A stretch of 64,000 nucleotides of DNA. Origin: Clostridia bacterium. GTDB lineage: Bacteria > Bacillota > Clostridia > Christensenellales > Borkfalkiaceae. The DNA lies in the NCBI GenBank assembly GCA_029066845.1, contig JAIEFR010000002.1:21970-85969 (forward strand), in the 5' to 3' direction. The translations under genes were made by a program, and so were the position numbers. The notes under the pieces were generated by a model. That model worked only from the letters and a program-made list of their open reading frames with translations, did not search any database and was not told the DNA's origin. Shown in pieces: positions 28,796 to 37,825 of this stretch (positions are counted from its first letter, which is position 1; every line of letters starts with the position of its first letter).

Positions 28796-28993
28796 CTACC
28801 TGCAACCGCCGCAAGTCTTGCAGTTGCCGCTGCACTTTTTACTCTGCTTGCCCGTAGCGGTGTACATCTCGCCGCAGAAAGAGCGTTCCGCCGCGGCGCC
28901 GCAGTCTGGGCACTTCACATCGTCGGTATATTTCTTTACCAGTTCTTCGAATTGTTTACCGCACTTGGGACAGCGGTATTGTAAAAGCGGCAT
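28796..28993 (-). CDS. FmdB-family zinc ribbon protein
   Basis: MPLLQYRCPKCGKQFEELV...CPDCG; start chosen at the conserved MPLLQY. Confidence 0.88.
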   Translation of the reverse strand: MPLLQYRCPKCGKQFEELVKKYTDDVKCPDCGAAAERSFCGEMYTATGKQSKKCSGNCKTCGGCR

Positions 28994-28994
28994 C

Positions 28995-29987
28995 TTATTT
29001 TTTCTTCCTGTTCTTTTTCTGCCTTTTGGCTCTGCGCTTTGCAATCGGCTTGGATTTGAGCATTATCACCGCTATTGCCGCCGTCAGGGCGAGCGCGCAC
29101 GCAATTACCACCCAGAACCATACGGTAGAGGTTTCGCCGTGGAACGCCTGAAAGGGCACGGGCATATTCATACCCCAGAAGCCTGCAATCATAGTGGGAA
29201 TGGCAAGCAGAATGGTGATAATGGTCAGCTTCTTCATCGAGTCGTTGGCGTTGTTGGATATTACCGAGCCGTAAGCGTCCATCGAAACGGTGAGCGTGTC
29301 TTTATAGATTTTACACATTTCAATCGCCTGGTTGCATTCGATAACGAGGTCGTCGTAAATGTCGGCGTAGTCCTCGTACGCGGTCACGTGCCCGACCTTG
29401 GCAAGCTTTTCGTGCACCTTGGCGTTGGAGTTCAATGAAGTCGAAAAGTATACAAGCGAATTTTCAAGCTCCAGAAGCTGCAAAATGTCGTCGTTTTTCA
29501 GCTTGTTGCCCAGCTCCGCCTGTACGCGCTGGCTGCGCCTGTCAATCTGTTTAAGGCAGTACAGAAAGCGCTTTGCGTTGCCCAGCATAAAGTTCAAGAT
29601 GAACTGCACGGGGTCGTCGCACCTTACCTTTGTGCGCCCCGAGATAAAGTCCTTTAAAACGGGGTTGCCCTTTAAGCAGACCGTCATAATACAGTTCTTA
29701 TTGTATATGACCGCAAGGGGGAGTGTGGAGTAGGAGTCGCCCGCGTCGCTTTCCTCTATGATGGGACAGTCAACGACAAACAGCGAACAGCCCTCGTCGA
29801 ACTCCGTACGCGCCCTTTCCTCTTCGTCGAGGGCGGCTTTAATCATATCCTCGGGAATGCCCGTCTGCGCGGCAACCTTTTCAACCTCGCCGTCGGTGGG
29901 ACTGACCATATCTACCCAGCAGAGGGGCGTGAAATCTTCGCACTGCGTAAGCGCGGCGTTCTCGCCCGCATTAAAGTATTTAACCAT
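28995..29987 (-). CDS. CorA-family divalent cation transporter
   Basis: C-terminal two TM with GFWGMNMPVP (GMN motif). Confidence 0.92.
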   Translation of the reverse strand: MVKYFNAGENAALTQCEDFTPLCWVDMVSPTDGEVEKVAAQTGIPEDMIKAALDEEERARTEFDEGCSLFVVDCPIIEESDAGDSYSTLPLAVIYNKNCIMTVCLKGNPVLKDFISGRTKVRCDDPVQFILNFMLGNAKRFLYCLKQIDRRSQRVQAELGNKLKNDDILQLLELENSLVYFSTSLNSNAKVHEKLAKVGHVTAYEDYADIYDDLVIECNQAIEMCKIYKDTLTVSMDAYGSVISNNANDSMKKLTIITILLAIPTMIAGFWGMNMPVPFQAFHGETSTVWFWVVIACALALTAAIAVIMLKSKPIAKRRAKRQKKNRKKK

Positions 29988-29997
29988 AATTCACCTC

Positions 29998-30030
29998 AAA
30001 AAAAACCGTGCGGAAGTATACTCCCGCACG
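29998..30030 (-). terminator. Terminator/attenuator hairpin in the corA-like 5' leader
   Basis: Minus strand CGTGCGGGAGTATACTTCCGCACGGTTTTTTTT directly before the SD GAGGTG. Confidence 0.65.
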
Positions 30031-30070
30031 CAATACAAGGCAAATTGTGGTTTGCTGAATCGGAAGTTAC

Positions 30071-30109
30071 TTACTCTTTTAAATTAAGTATAGATGGATA
30101 ACTGTCCAT
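30071..30109 (-). CDS. Leader peptide ORF MDSYPSILNLKE
   Basis: SD GAGGGG 5 nt upstream; located between a promoter and the attenuator. Confidence 0.5.
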   Translation of the reverse strand: MDSYPSILNLKE

Positions 30110-30140
30110 AATACCCCTCGAAATTAACTTTCTAATAATC

Positions 30141-30169
30141 ATTATAATCTATATTTTCCGCGTTTGCAA
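30141..30169 (-). promoter_or_regulatory. Promoter of the leader peptide/corA-like unit
   Basis: TTGCAA-17-TATAAT. Confidence 0.65.
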
Positions 30170-30192
30170 CTAATTTTTACGGCAAAAGAAAA

Positions 30193-30219
30193 GCCGCCGC
30201 GCACGGTGTGCGCGGCGGC
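30193..30219 (-). terminator. Hairpin downstream of the M1 peptidase
   Basis: GCCGCCGCGCAC-GGT-GTGCGCGGCGGC. Confidence 0.6.
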
Positions 30220-30245
30220 GTATATACGCGGTTTATGCGGTTTTA

Positions 30246-31688
30246 TCAGATGACGACCTTGCCTTCTATGTAGCTATTGAATATACCCTCTACGTCGTGC
30301 AGCGCGGTGAAGTGGGAGATGAGCTCCTCGGGCGTAGCAATCTTGAAGCAGTTCGCCTCGAAATAGCTTTTCAGCGCGGAGAAGAATTTCTTGTCGCCCA
30401 TAGCCGTGCGCACCGATTCGCACATAAGTATGCCCTTGTTGTAGGCGATATTTATATATTCGTAATCGCTTGCAAAGTCCTTGAGATTTCTCGTCATAGC
30501 GGTGTCCGCCTTGCCGAAAATCTGGTTGTATACCGAATAGTACGCCCTGTAAGCCTTTATCGCCGAGCCGAGTGCGCCCGTCCTCGTAAAGCCGTAGGCG
30601 GGGTAGTTTTCAAAGAAGCATACCGTGGAGTAATCGGCAAGCCCCTCGTCCTGCCAGGCGCAGTTGACCTGATCGCTGCCCACCATTGCGTACCACCACT
30701 GGTGCGCGTTTTCGTGCGCTATGGTATATATGGCGTCGGATTCCTCCAGCTCGCTGTTTATCATAGTCAGCGCGGGATATTCCATACCGCTCACAGAAAG
30801 GGGGGTGAACACGACGGACAGGGTGGGATAGGCGTACTTCCCGAAGGTTTCCGTAAAGTATTCCAGGCTCTCGCACGCGGCGTCGAGCTGGCGTTTGGGC
30901 TGGGCTTCGCCGCAGTAATATAAGGTCACTTCGCAGCCCGCGCTCTCGCGCTTTATCGTCTTGAAATCGTCGGATAAAACGGCGGCAAAGTCACGCGCGT
31001 TTTTCAGCTCGTAGCGCGTCGTGCAAACCTCGCCCGCGGCATTGCTTTCAACCTCCTTTCCGCTGGTAGCCGCCGTATATTCCTTGGGTAAGGTCAGCGT
31101 AACGTCGTAATCGGCACATTCCGAAACGAACGGGTCGCCGCAGCTGTAGTAGGGGTTGCATATAAAACCTTCCTGCGAATAGGTGCATAACGTCGGGTAG
31201 AAATTGCCCAGGTTAACCGTGCTTTCGGTCACGCCCGTGCGGTGGTTTACCTGCGCCAGAGTGAGCGTATAGGTTATGGTCACTTTCACCGTATCGTCGG
31301 GATATACGGGCTCGTTTAAGGTCACGTTGAGGATATTTTCGTCCTCGCCGGTCACTTCCCAGCTTGCGCAGCCTTCAACCTTTTCAACGCTCTGTCCGCC
31401 GTAGCTCGCGCCCGCATAGTAAGCCTTTGCGTCCGCTTCGGTAAGGGGCTTATACTGTGCGCCCTCCCTGTAAGCGTTGCCCCAGAGGTTGAACTGCAGA
31501 TCGCGGATTTCGTTATTCGTGGAGTTGAAATAGGTAAAGTCCGCCGTGCCTTTAACGGTACGTTCGTTTTGGTCGTAAGTCGCCGTTATGACGTACTTGG
31601 ACCTGTCTGTTTGCTGCTTGTGGCAGGCTGCCAGAGGTAGTGCGGCAAGGGTGAGCGCCGCCGCTGCAAAAATCGCTAACTTTTTCAT
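30246..31688 (-). CDS. M1 family metallopeptidase, lipoprotein
   Basis: HENAHQWW with downstream E; lipobox LAAC. Confidence 0.9.
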   Translation of the reverse strand: MKKLAIFAAAALTLAALPLAACHKQQTDRSKYVITATYDQNERTVKGTADFTYFNSTNNEIRDLQFNLWGNAYREGAQYKPLTEADAKAYYAGASYGGQSVEKVEGCASWEVTGEDENILNVTLNEPVYPDDTVKVTITYTLTLAQVNHRTGVTESTVNLGNFYPTLCTYSQEGFICNPYYSCGDPFVSECADYDVTLTLPKEYTAATSGKEVESNAAGEVCTTRYELKNARDFAAVLSDDFKTIKRESAGCEVTLYYCGEAQPKRQLDAACESLEYFTETFGKYAYPTLSVVFTPLSVSGMEYPALTMINSELEESDAIYTIAHENAHQWWYAMVGSDQVNCAWQDEGLADYSTVCFFENYPAYGFTRTGALGSAIKAYRAYYSVYNQIFGKADTAMTRNLKDFASDYEYINIAYNKGILMCESVRTAMGDKKFFSALKSYFEANCFKIATPEELISHFTALHDVEGIFNSYIEGKVVI

Positions 31689-31771
31689 AGTTTTAAGTTA
31701 TGTCGTCACCCGCGCGGATAGAACGCCAAAATGTAACTTTTTTCGCACTTGAAAAATAGTATGTAGGGTAT

Positions 31772-32434
31772 ATGAAAATTTGCGTGGTAACGGACAGACG
31801 AAAACAACTCTCCGTGCGCCTGCCTCCCTGCGACGTCGTGTTGTTCGGGTTCGGCACGCTCGGTTTGGTCGATTACGAAAGCGAGCTCAGCGGCAAGACC
31901 GAAAAATTCGAAACGGCGGCAAAGCTTTCGCACGCCGCGCACTGCGGCGTGCTGTGCGGCTGCATAACCGACAGCCGCGGGCTTATGCGCAAGTCGGTTG
32001 CCGTGGCTTCCAACGGTAAGCTTCTGGGCATAACCGATATGCTCAATGTTCTGGACGGGGAGGAGTACAAGAGCGGCGCAAACGTGGGAGTATATACTAT
32101 AGGCGGCTACAAGGTGGGACTGTGTATCGACAACGATTTATATTTTCCCGACTGCGTAAAGACGTGCGCAATGTGCGGCTGCAATCTGCTTGTAGTGCAC
32201 GCCGAGGACGTCACCGACGGAATACCGCCCCTGCTCATTCGCGCGTACGCATATCTTTACGGTATGCCAGTCGTATTGTGCGCGGGCGGCACCGCGTATT
32301 TTGCCGACGTGTCGGGGGTGATAGCAAGCTCCAACCAGGACGTGGCGGTGTTCGAAACGTCGCCCAAAAACTGCTACCGCAAGGTTACTACGCGCGTGCG
32401 CGGGCTTTTTACCGATTCAACCGCCGACTTCTGA
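31772..32434 (+). CDS. Carbon-nitrogen hydrolase (nitrilase) superfamily homolog, probably catalytically inactive
   Basis: YKVGLCIDNDLYFPDC aligns to the nitrilase GxxICYDxRFPE strand. Confidence 0.7.
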   Translation: MKICVVTDRRKQLSVRLPPCDVVLFGFGTLGLVDYESELSGKTEKFETAAKLSHAAHCGVLCGCITDSRGLMRKSVAVASNGKLLGITDMLNVLDGEEYKSGANVGVYTIGGYKVGLCIDNDLYFPDCVKTCAMCGCNLLVVHAEDVTDGIPPLLIRAYAYLYGMPVVLCAGGTAYFADVSGVIASSNQDVAVFETSPKNCYRKVTTRVRGLFTDSTADF

Positions 32435-32527
32435 GCGGACGGCGAAATATTGCTTGTAATCGCTTGTTTTTTTTGGGGCATTATTGTATAATGTAAAAGC
32501 AAAATTATCGTTCGGAGCAAACAGGCT

Positions 32528-33403
32528 ATGTTCAGTATGACGGGCTACGGCAGAGGCGAATATAAAGAGGGCGGGCTGGAAATAACCGCAGAGATAAAAA
32601 CGGTCAACAACCGCTATCTGGATATTTCGGTAAAGTGCCCCAAAATTTTAACCGCGTGCGAGGAGATTATCCGCTCGCTCATAAGGGAAAAACTTACGCG
32701 CGGACACGCCGACGTCTTTATATCCGTGACGGACAAGCGCGAGAGGGCTAAGAGCCTTTACCTCGATATAGAGGCGGCGCGCGCGTACGTCGAGAGCGCA
32801 AAGGCAATCAAAGCCGCCTTTCCCGAGCTTGCGGACGACTTCACCGTATCCTCGCTTATGAGGCAGAGCGACGTTCTCAGACAGGAGGAGGTCAACTCCG
32901 CGGACGACCAGCTTATAGATGGCTTGAAAGCCGCGCTTAACTGCGCGCTGGACAAGCTGAACGCAATGCGCGAGGTGGAGGGCAAAAAGCTTTCCGCGGA
33001 TATGCTGGCAAGAGTGGACACCATAGAAAAATCGGTCAAAAAGGTTGCCGAGCGCGCGCCGCTCGTCGCCGCCGATTACAAAAAGAGGCTGGAAGAAAAG
33101 ATACGGCTGTATACCCAGAACGTCAACCCCGACGAGGGCAGACTGCTCACCGAGGTGGCGGTGTTTGCCGACAAGAGCAACATCGACGAGGAGCTTACCC
33201 GTCTCGGCTCGCACATCGCGCAGTTCAGGGAGATTGCAAAGGAAAAGCTGGTGGGCAGAAAGCTGGACTTTCTCGTTCAGGAATTCAACAGGGAAACCAA
33301 CACAATTTGCTCCAAGTCCAACGACATTACGATAACCAAGCTCGGACTTGAATTAAAGAACGAAATAGAAAAAATAAGGGAACAGGTGCAGAACGTTGAG
33401 TAA
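32528..33403 (+). CDS. YicC family endoribonuclease
   Basis: MFSMTGYGRGE N-terminus; REIAKEKLVGRKLDFLVQEFNRETNTICSKSND. Confidence 0.95.
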   Translation: MFSMTGYGRGEYKEGGLEITAEIKTVNNRYLDISVKCPKILTACEEIIRSLIREKLTRGHADVFISVTDKRERAKSLYLDIEAARAYVESAKAIKAAFPELADDFTVSSLMRQSDVLRQEEVNSADDQLIDGLKAALNCALDKLNAMREVEGKKLSADMLARVDTIEKSVKKVAERAPLVAADYKKRLEEKIRLYTQNVNPDEGRLLTEVAVFADKSNIDEELTRLGSHIAQFREIAKEKLVGRKLDFLVQEFNRETNTICSKSNDITITKLGLELKNEIEKIREQVQNVE

Positions 33404-33950
33404 GGGTAAATTACTTGTAATAAGCGGACCTTCGGGTGTAGGCAAGGGCACGATAGTAAAGGAGCTTTTAAAGCTACGCCCCAACGCTTCGCTGTCCGTA
33501 TCCTGCACCACGCGCGCGCCCAGACCGGGGGAAACCGAAGGAGAAAGCTATTTCTTCCTTACGAAGGACGCGTTTGAAAAGACGATAGCCGAGGGCGGCT
33601 TTCTGGAATATTCGGAGCATTTCGACAACTACTACGGCACGCCCAAAGCGTTCGTGGAAAGCAAGCTTAAAAGCGGCGACGTCATTCTGGAAATAGAGGT
33701 GGACGGCGCGCTCAACGTAAAGAGGGTTATGCCTCAGGCCGTGCTCATAATGATTGCCCCTCCCGATATGCAAACGCTTTACGCGCGGTTGAAGGGGCGC
33801 GGCACCGAGGGGGAGGACGTAATCAGCCGAAGAATGGACAGGGCGGACTACGAGCTGGGCAAAAGACCTCTTTACGACTACGTGATAATAAACGACGACC
33901 TGCAGACTGCGGTCAGGGAAGTTATGCAAATTTTGGAAAAGGAGAACTGA
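33396..33950 (+). CDS. gmk: Guanylate kinase
   Basis: ISGPSGVGKGTIV; SCTTRAPRPGE. Confidence 0.97.
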   Translation: MSKGKLLVISGPSGVGKGTIVKELLKLRPNASLSVSCTTRAPRPGETEGESYFFLTKDAFEKTIAEGGFLEYSEHFDNYYGTPKAFVESKLKSGDVILEIEVDGALNVKRVMPQAVLIMIAPPDMQTLYARLKGRGTEGEDVISRRMDRADYELGKRPLYDYVIINDDLQTAVREVMQILEKEN

Positions 33951-33956
33951 TATATT

Positions 33957-34178
33957 ATGATTAACGTACCTGCGGTAGACAACCTTATCGACAAGCTCGG
34001 ACACGACGGTCAGCCCGCTTCACGCTACGAACTGTGCGTAGTCGTGGCAAAGCGCGCGCGTCAGCTCATAGAGCGCAACAGCGTAAACAACGTCAACGAA
34101 AATCCCGGCAAGCTTAAAGAGATTGCGCTTGCGTGCGAGGAAATCGAGGACGGAAAAATCAAGTCGGTAAAGGACTGA
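33957..34178 (+). CDS. rpoZ: DNA-directed RNA polymerase omega subunit
   Basis: SRYELCVVVAKRARQL; position after gmk. Confidence 0.9.
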   Translation: MINVPAVDNLIDKLGHDGQPASRYELCVVVAKRARQLIERNSVNNVNENPGKLKEIALACEEIEDGKIKSVKD

Positions 34179-34276
34179 TTAAATTTACGCGCGTAATATT
34201 ACGCGGTGCAAAAGAAGACGACTTTTAAATATTTCGGCGATACCATCGCCGAAATATATTTATACGGTTAAAAACA

Positions 34277-36445
34277 ATGTTCGCGCAAGTCATAGTAGAC
34301 ATAGCCCACTCTCAGGTGGACAAGGTTTTCGAATATTCCTGTCCGCCCGAAACTAAGGTGGGGTGCAGGGTAAAGGTGCCGTTCGGCGGCAGAATTATCG
34401 AGGGGTTCGTCATCGGATTGAGCGAGACCTCTGCCTTTGCCGCGGAAAAAATCAAGCCCGTCACCTCTGTCTACGACGAACTCCCCGCGCTCGTTCCCGA
34501 ATGCTTTTCGCTTATGGAAAATATTGCGGAGCGTTACCGCGTGCCCAAAGCCGCGTCGCTCCGTCTGTTTCTTCCGTCCGAAATGCGCCTTGGCAAGGTC
34601 AACGAAACGTATATAAAGAGAATTAAGTTTACGGGTGTCGAGCCGAGCCTTTCCAAAGCCGCCAAAAAGCAGACAGAGGCGCTGGCGGAGTTAAAGGAAA
34701 AGGGCGACTGCGAGTACGTGCCGTTGACAAAGAAATACGGAAGCGGCGCCGTCAACGCCCTGGTTGAAAAGGGCGCGGCGGAAATTTATAAGGTCAAGCG
34801 CAACCGCACCCCCGCGTATGCGGAGGGCGACACAAGCGTAAAAGTGCTTACGCCCGACCAGCGCGGCGCGGTGGAGTATATCGAAAATTCCCCCTTCCGC
34901 GTCAACCTCATACACGGCGTTACGGGCAGCGGCAAAACCGAAATTTATCTGAACATAATCGCCGACAAATTAAGGGAGGGCAAGAGCGCGATTTTCCTCG
35001 TGCCCGAAATATCCTTAACGCCGCAGATGCTTGCCCAGCTCCGTGCGCGGTTCGGCGGTCAGGCGGCAATACTGCACAGCGGACTCTCCGCGGGCGAACG
35101 CTTCGACGAATGGTGGCGGCTGCGCTCGGGCGAAGCCAAAATCGCGATAGGCGCGCGCTCTGCAATCTTCGCTCCGCTCGAAAATATCGGAGCGATAATA
35201 ATAGACGAGGAGCACGATTCTTCCTACCGTTCGGAGACCGCTCCCAGGTATTCAACGGTGGATATTGCCCGTTTAAGGGCGGAATATAACGGCTGCAAGC
35301 TCATTTTGGGCAGCGCAACGCCGTCGGTTGAAAGCTATATAGAGGCAACCGAGGGGCGGTACGGTCTGGTCACTTTGACGGAGAGAATAAACGGCAGACC
35401 GCTTCCCGAAATAATAATCGCCGATATGCGCAAGGAGGTCAAAAGGGGCAACCCTTCCAACCTGTCGCGCGCATTGAGGGAGGAGCTTGACGAAACGCTT
35501 TCTAAGGGCAACCAGGCGATAATATTCATCAACCGCCGCGGCTATTCGCAGACGGTTATATGCACCGACTGCGGCTACGTTGCCAAGTGCGAAAACTGCG
35601 ACGTTTCGCTTACGTACCACAGCGAGGAGAACTGCCTGAAGTGCCACTACTGCGGCGCTAAATATCATATGCTTTCCGCCTGCCCACAGTGCAAGGGCAC
35701 GCATTTAAGATACAGCGGCACGGGCACGCAGAGGGTGGTTGAGGAGCTTTCGCGGCTGTTCCCGTCGGCGCGCATTATACGAATGGATAACGACACCGTT
35801 TCGGGCAAGGACGGGCACTATAAGATATTGAAGCAGTTTGCCGAAAAGAAGGCGGATATACTGGTGGGAACGCAGATGATTGCCAAGGGGCACGACTTCC
35901 CCGCGGTCACTCTCGTCGGTATTCTGGACGCAGATATGAGTTTGCATTTTTCGGACTACCGCAGCGGCGAGCGTACCTTTCAGCTGATAACGCAGGTCGC
36001 CGGCAGAAGCGGCAGGGCGGGTGATAAGGGCAAGGTTGTGTTGCAGACGTACTCGCCCGAAAATTACATACTGCGCTTTGCCGTGCAGTACGACTACAAG
36101 AGCTTTTTCGAAAACGAAGTCAAGATGCGCAAGGCGGCGCTCTATCCGCCGTACTCGCTTATATGCCGCGTAATGGTGGTTGCCGAAAAGGACGACAAGG
36201 CGCTGGAAGCGTTGAAGAACGTCTTCTTTGCAATCGATGAAATCAGGGCGGAGGACAGCGGCGACTTTATCTTTTTCAACAAGATGCACTCGCCTATAAA
36301 GCGCATACAGAACAAGGTGCGCTATCAGGTTCTCGCCCGTCTGCGCAGTCAGAAGCATTTAAAGCAAATCTACGATATTGCGGTGGAGTGCACCACGCCC
36401 GACGCGCTCGTGTACGTCGAGGAAAACCCCGCAAATTTGTCTTAG
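34277..36445 (+). CDS. priA: Primosomal protein N' (replication restart helicase)
   Basis: GVTGSGKTEIY, DEEHDSSY, CxxC zinc motifs. Confidence 0.97.
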   Translation: MFAQVIVDIAHSQVDKVFEYSCPPETKVGCRVKVPFGGRIIEGFVIGLSETSAFAAEKIKPVTSVYDELPALVPECFSLMENIAERYRVPKAASLRLFLPSEMRLGKVNETYIKRIKFTGVEPSLSKAAKKQTEALAELKEKGDCEYVPLTKKYGSGAVNALVEKGAAEIYKVKRNRTPAYAEGDTSVKVLTPDQRGAVEYIENSPFRVNLIHGVTGSGKTEIYLNIIADKLREGKSAIFLVPEISLTPQMLAQLRARFGGQAAILHSGLSAGERFDEWWRLRSGEAKIAIGARSAIFAPLENIGAIIIDEEHDSSYRSETAPRYSTVDIARLRAEYNGCKLILGSATPSVESYIEATEGRYGLVTLTERINGRPLPEIIIADMRKEVKRGNPSNLSRALREELDETLSKGNQAIIFINRRGYSQTVICTDCGYVAKCENCDVSLTYHSEENCLKCHYCGAKYHMLSACPQCKGTHLRYSGTGTQRVVEELSRLFPSARIIRMDNDTVSGKDGHYKILKQFAEKKADILVGTQMIAKGHDFPAVTLVGILDADMSLHFSDYRSGERTFQLITQVAGRSGRAGDKGKVVLQTYSPENYILRFAVQYDYKSFFENEVKMRKAALYPPYSLICRVMVVAEKDDKALEALKNVFFAIDEIRAEDSGDFIFFNKMHSPIKRIQNKVRYQVLARLRSQKHLKQIYDIAVECTTPDALVYVEENPANLS

Positions 36446-36461
36446 TCAAAAGGAGAAATAT

Positions 36462-36914
36462 ATGCCATACAGATACGTTGTACAAGTCGGTGACGAGGTA
36501 TTGAGGAAGAAGTGCGAAGAGGTGAGAAAATTCGACGGCGACCTTGCCGCGCTTCTGGACGATATGAAGACGACGGTGCGCCAGGAGGACGGCGCAGGTC
36601 TTGCCGCGCCGCAGATAGGCGTAAGCATAAGGGCGGTGGTAATCGACCTGGACGAGGGATACTTCGAAATGATTAACCCCAAAATACTCTCCGTCAAGGG
36701 CGAGCAGAGGGGTGAAGAGGGCTGCCTTTCCGTCAAGGGCAAGAGCGGCATAGTCACTCGTCCCAACAAGGTCAAGGCGGAATACCGCGACCGCACGGGC
36801 AAGAAGCACACCGTCACCGGCACGGGACTTTTCGCGCGCTGTATGTGCCACGAGTTCGACCACCTGGACGGCATCTTATATATCGACAGGGCGGAAGAGG
36901 TTTTCGATAAATGA
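36462..36914 (+). CDS. def: Peptide deformylase
   Basis: GAGLAAPQIG, EEGCLS, CHEFDHLDG; start at SD-preceded ATG. Confidence 0.96.
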   Translation: MPYRYVVQVGDEVLRKKCEEVRKFDGDLAALLDDMKTTVRQEDGAGLAAPQIGVSIRAVVIDLDEGYFEMINPKILSVKGEQRGEEGCLSVKGKSGIVTRPNKVKAEYRDRTGKKHTVTGTGLFARCMCHEFDHLDGILYIDRAEEVFDK

Positions 36915-37825
36915 AGCTTGTCTATGCGGGTTCGCCCGAATACGCCGTACAGCCCCTGCGCGCTCTCGTAGAGTCGGGCAGGGAAATAGTTGCGGTAATA
37001 ACTCAGCCGGACAAGCCCACGGGCAGAAAGCGCATTCTTACGCCTACGCCTGTCAAGGCTTACGCGCAAAGTCTGGGCATACCCGTGCTGGACTATCCCA
37101 AAATAAGGGAGCACGCGGCGGAGCTTGCCGCACTCGGCGCGGATATAATGTTTACCTGCGCCTACGGTCAGCTTCTTTCGCAGGACGTGCTGAACGCCTT
37201 CCCCAAGGGCGTGTATAACTTGCACGCCTCGCTGCTGCCCGAGTTCCGCGGTGCAAGCCCCATTCAGTCGGCAATACTGTCGGGTTGCGAATATACGGGT
37301 GTGACCGTTATGAAAACCGAGCTTGCCCTCGATTGCGGCGGCATACTGCTTGTCAAACGCTGTGCGGTGGGCGATATGACGTGCGGCGAGCTTTCGAACG
37401 AGCTTTCAGCTCTCTCGGCGCAGGCGGTTGTGGAGGCGGCGGATATTCTGGAACGCGGGGACGAAAACCTGCTTGTTCAGGACGAGGCGCGCGCAACCTA
37501 CTGCAAAAAGATTTCCAAGGACGACGCTCGCGTTGACTTCGGGGCAGGCGCAAAGGTTGTTGCAAATCTAATCAACGCAATGAGCCCTTCGCCCGCGGCG
37601 TTTGCATATCTCAACGGCAACCCCGTCAACTTACTAAAAGCCGTGCCGTGCGACGGCGCGGGGGAGTGCGGCGTCGTGCTCTCCGCGGATAAGCGCGGAA
37701 TAGTCGTCGCGTGTGCGGACGGCGCGGTCAATATAAGCGTCATACAGTTTGCGGGCGGCAAGCCCCTTGCGGCGGCTGACGCGGTGAACGGCAGAAAAAT
37801 CAAGGCGGGCGACAGGTTTGACTAA
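36911..37825 (+). CDS. fmt: Methionyl-tRNA formyltransferase
   Basis: YAGSPEYAV; NLHASLLPEFRGASPIQSAI. Confidence 0.96.
   Translation: MKLVYAGSPEYAVQPLRALVESGREIVAVITQPDKPTGRKRILTPTPVKAYAQSLGIPVLDYPKIREHAAELAALGADIMFTCAYGQLLSQDVLNAFPKGVYNLHASLLPEFRGASPIQSAILSGCEYTGVTVMKTELALDCGGILLVKRCAVGDMTCGELSNELSALSAQAVVEAADILERGDENLLVQDEARATYCKKISKDDARVDFGAGAKVVANLINAMSPSPAAFAYLNGNPVNLLKAVPCDGAGECGVVLSADKRGIVVACADGAVNISVIQFAGGKPLAAADAVNGRKIKAGDRFD

Noticed and set aside
34187-34260. 13-bp hairpin ATATTTCGGCGAT-ACC-ATCGCCGAAATAT after rpoZ
   Set aside because: Striking stem, but no T-run and no further evidence of function beyond a spacer hairpin or weak terminator.
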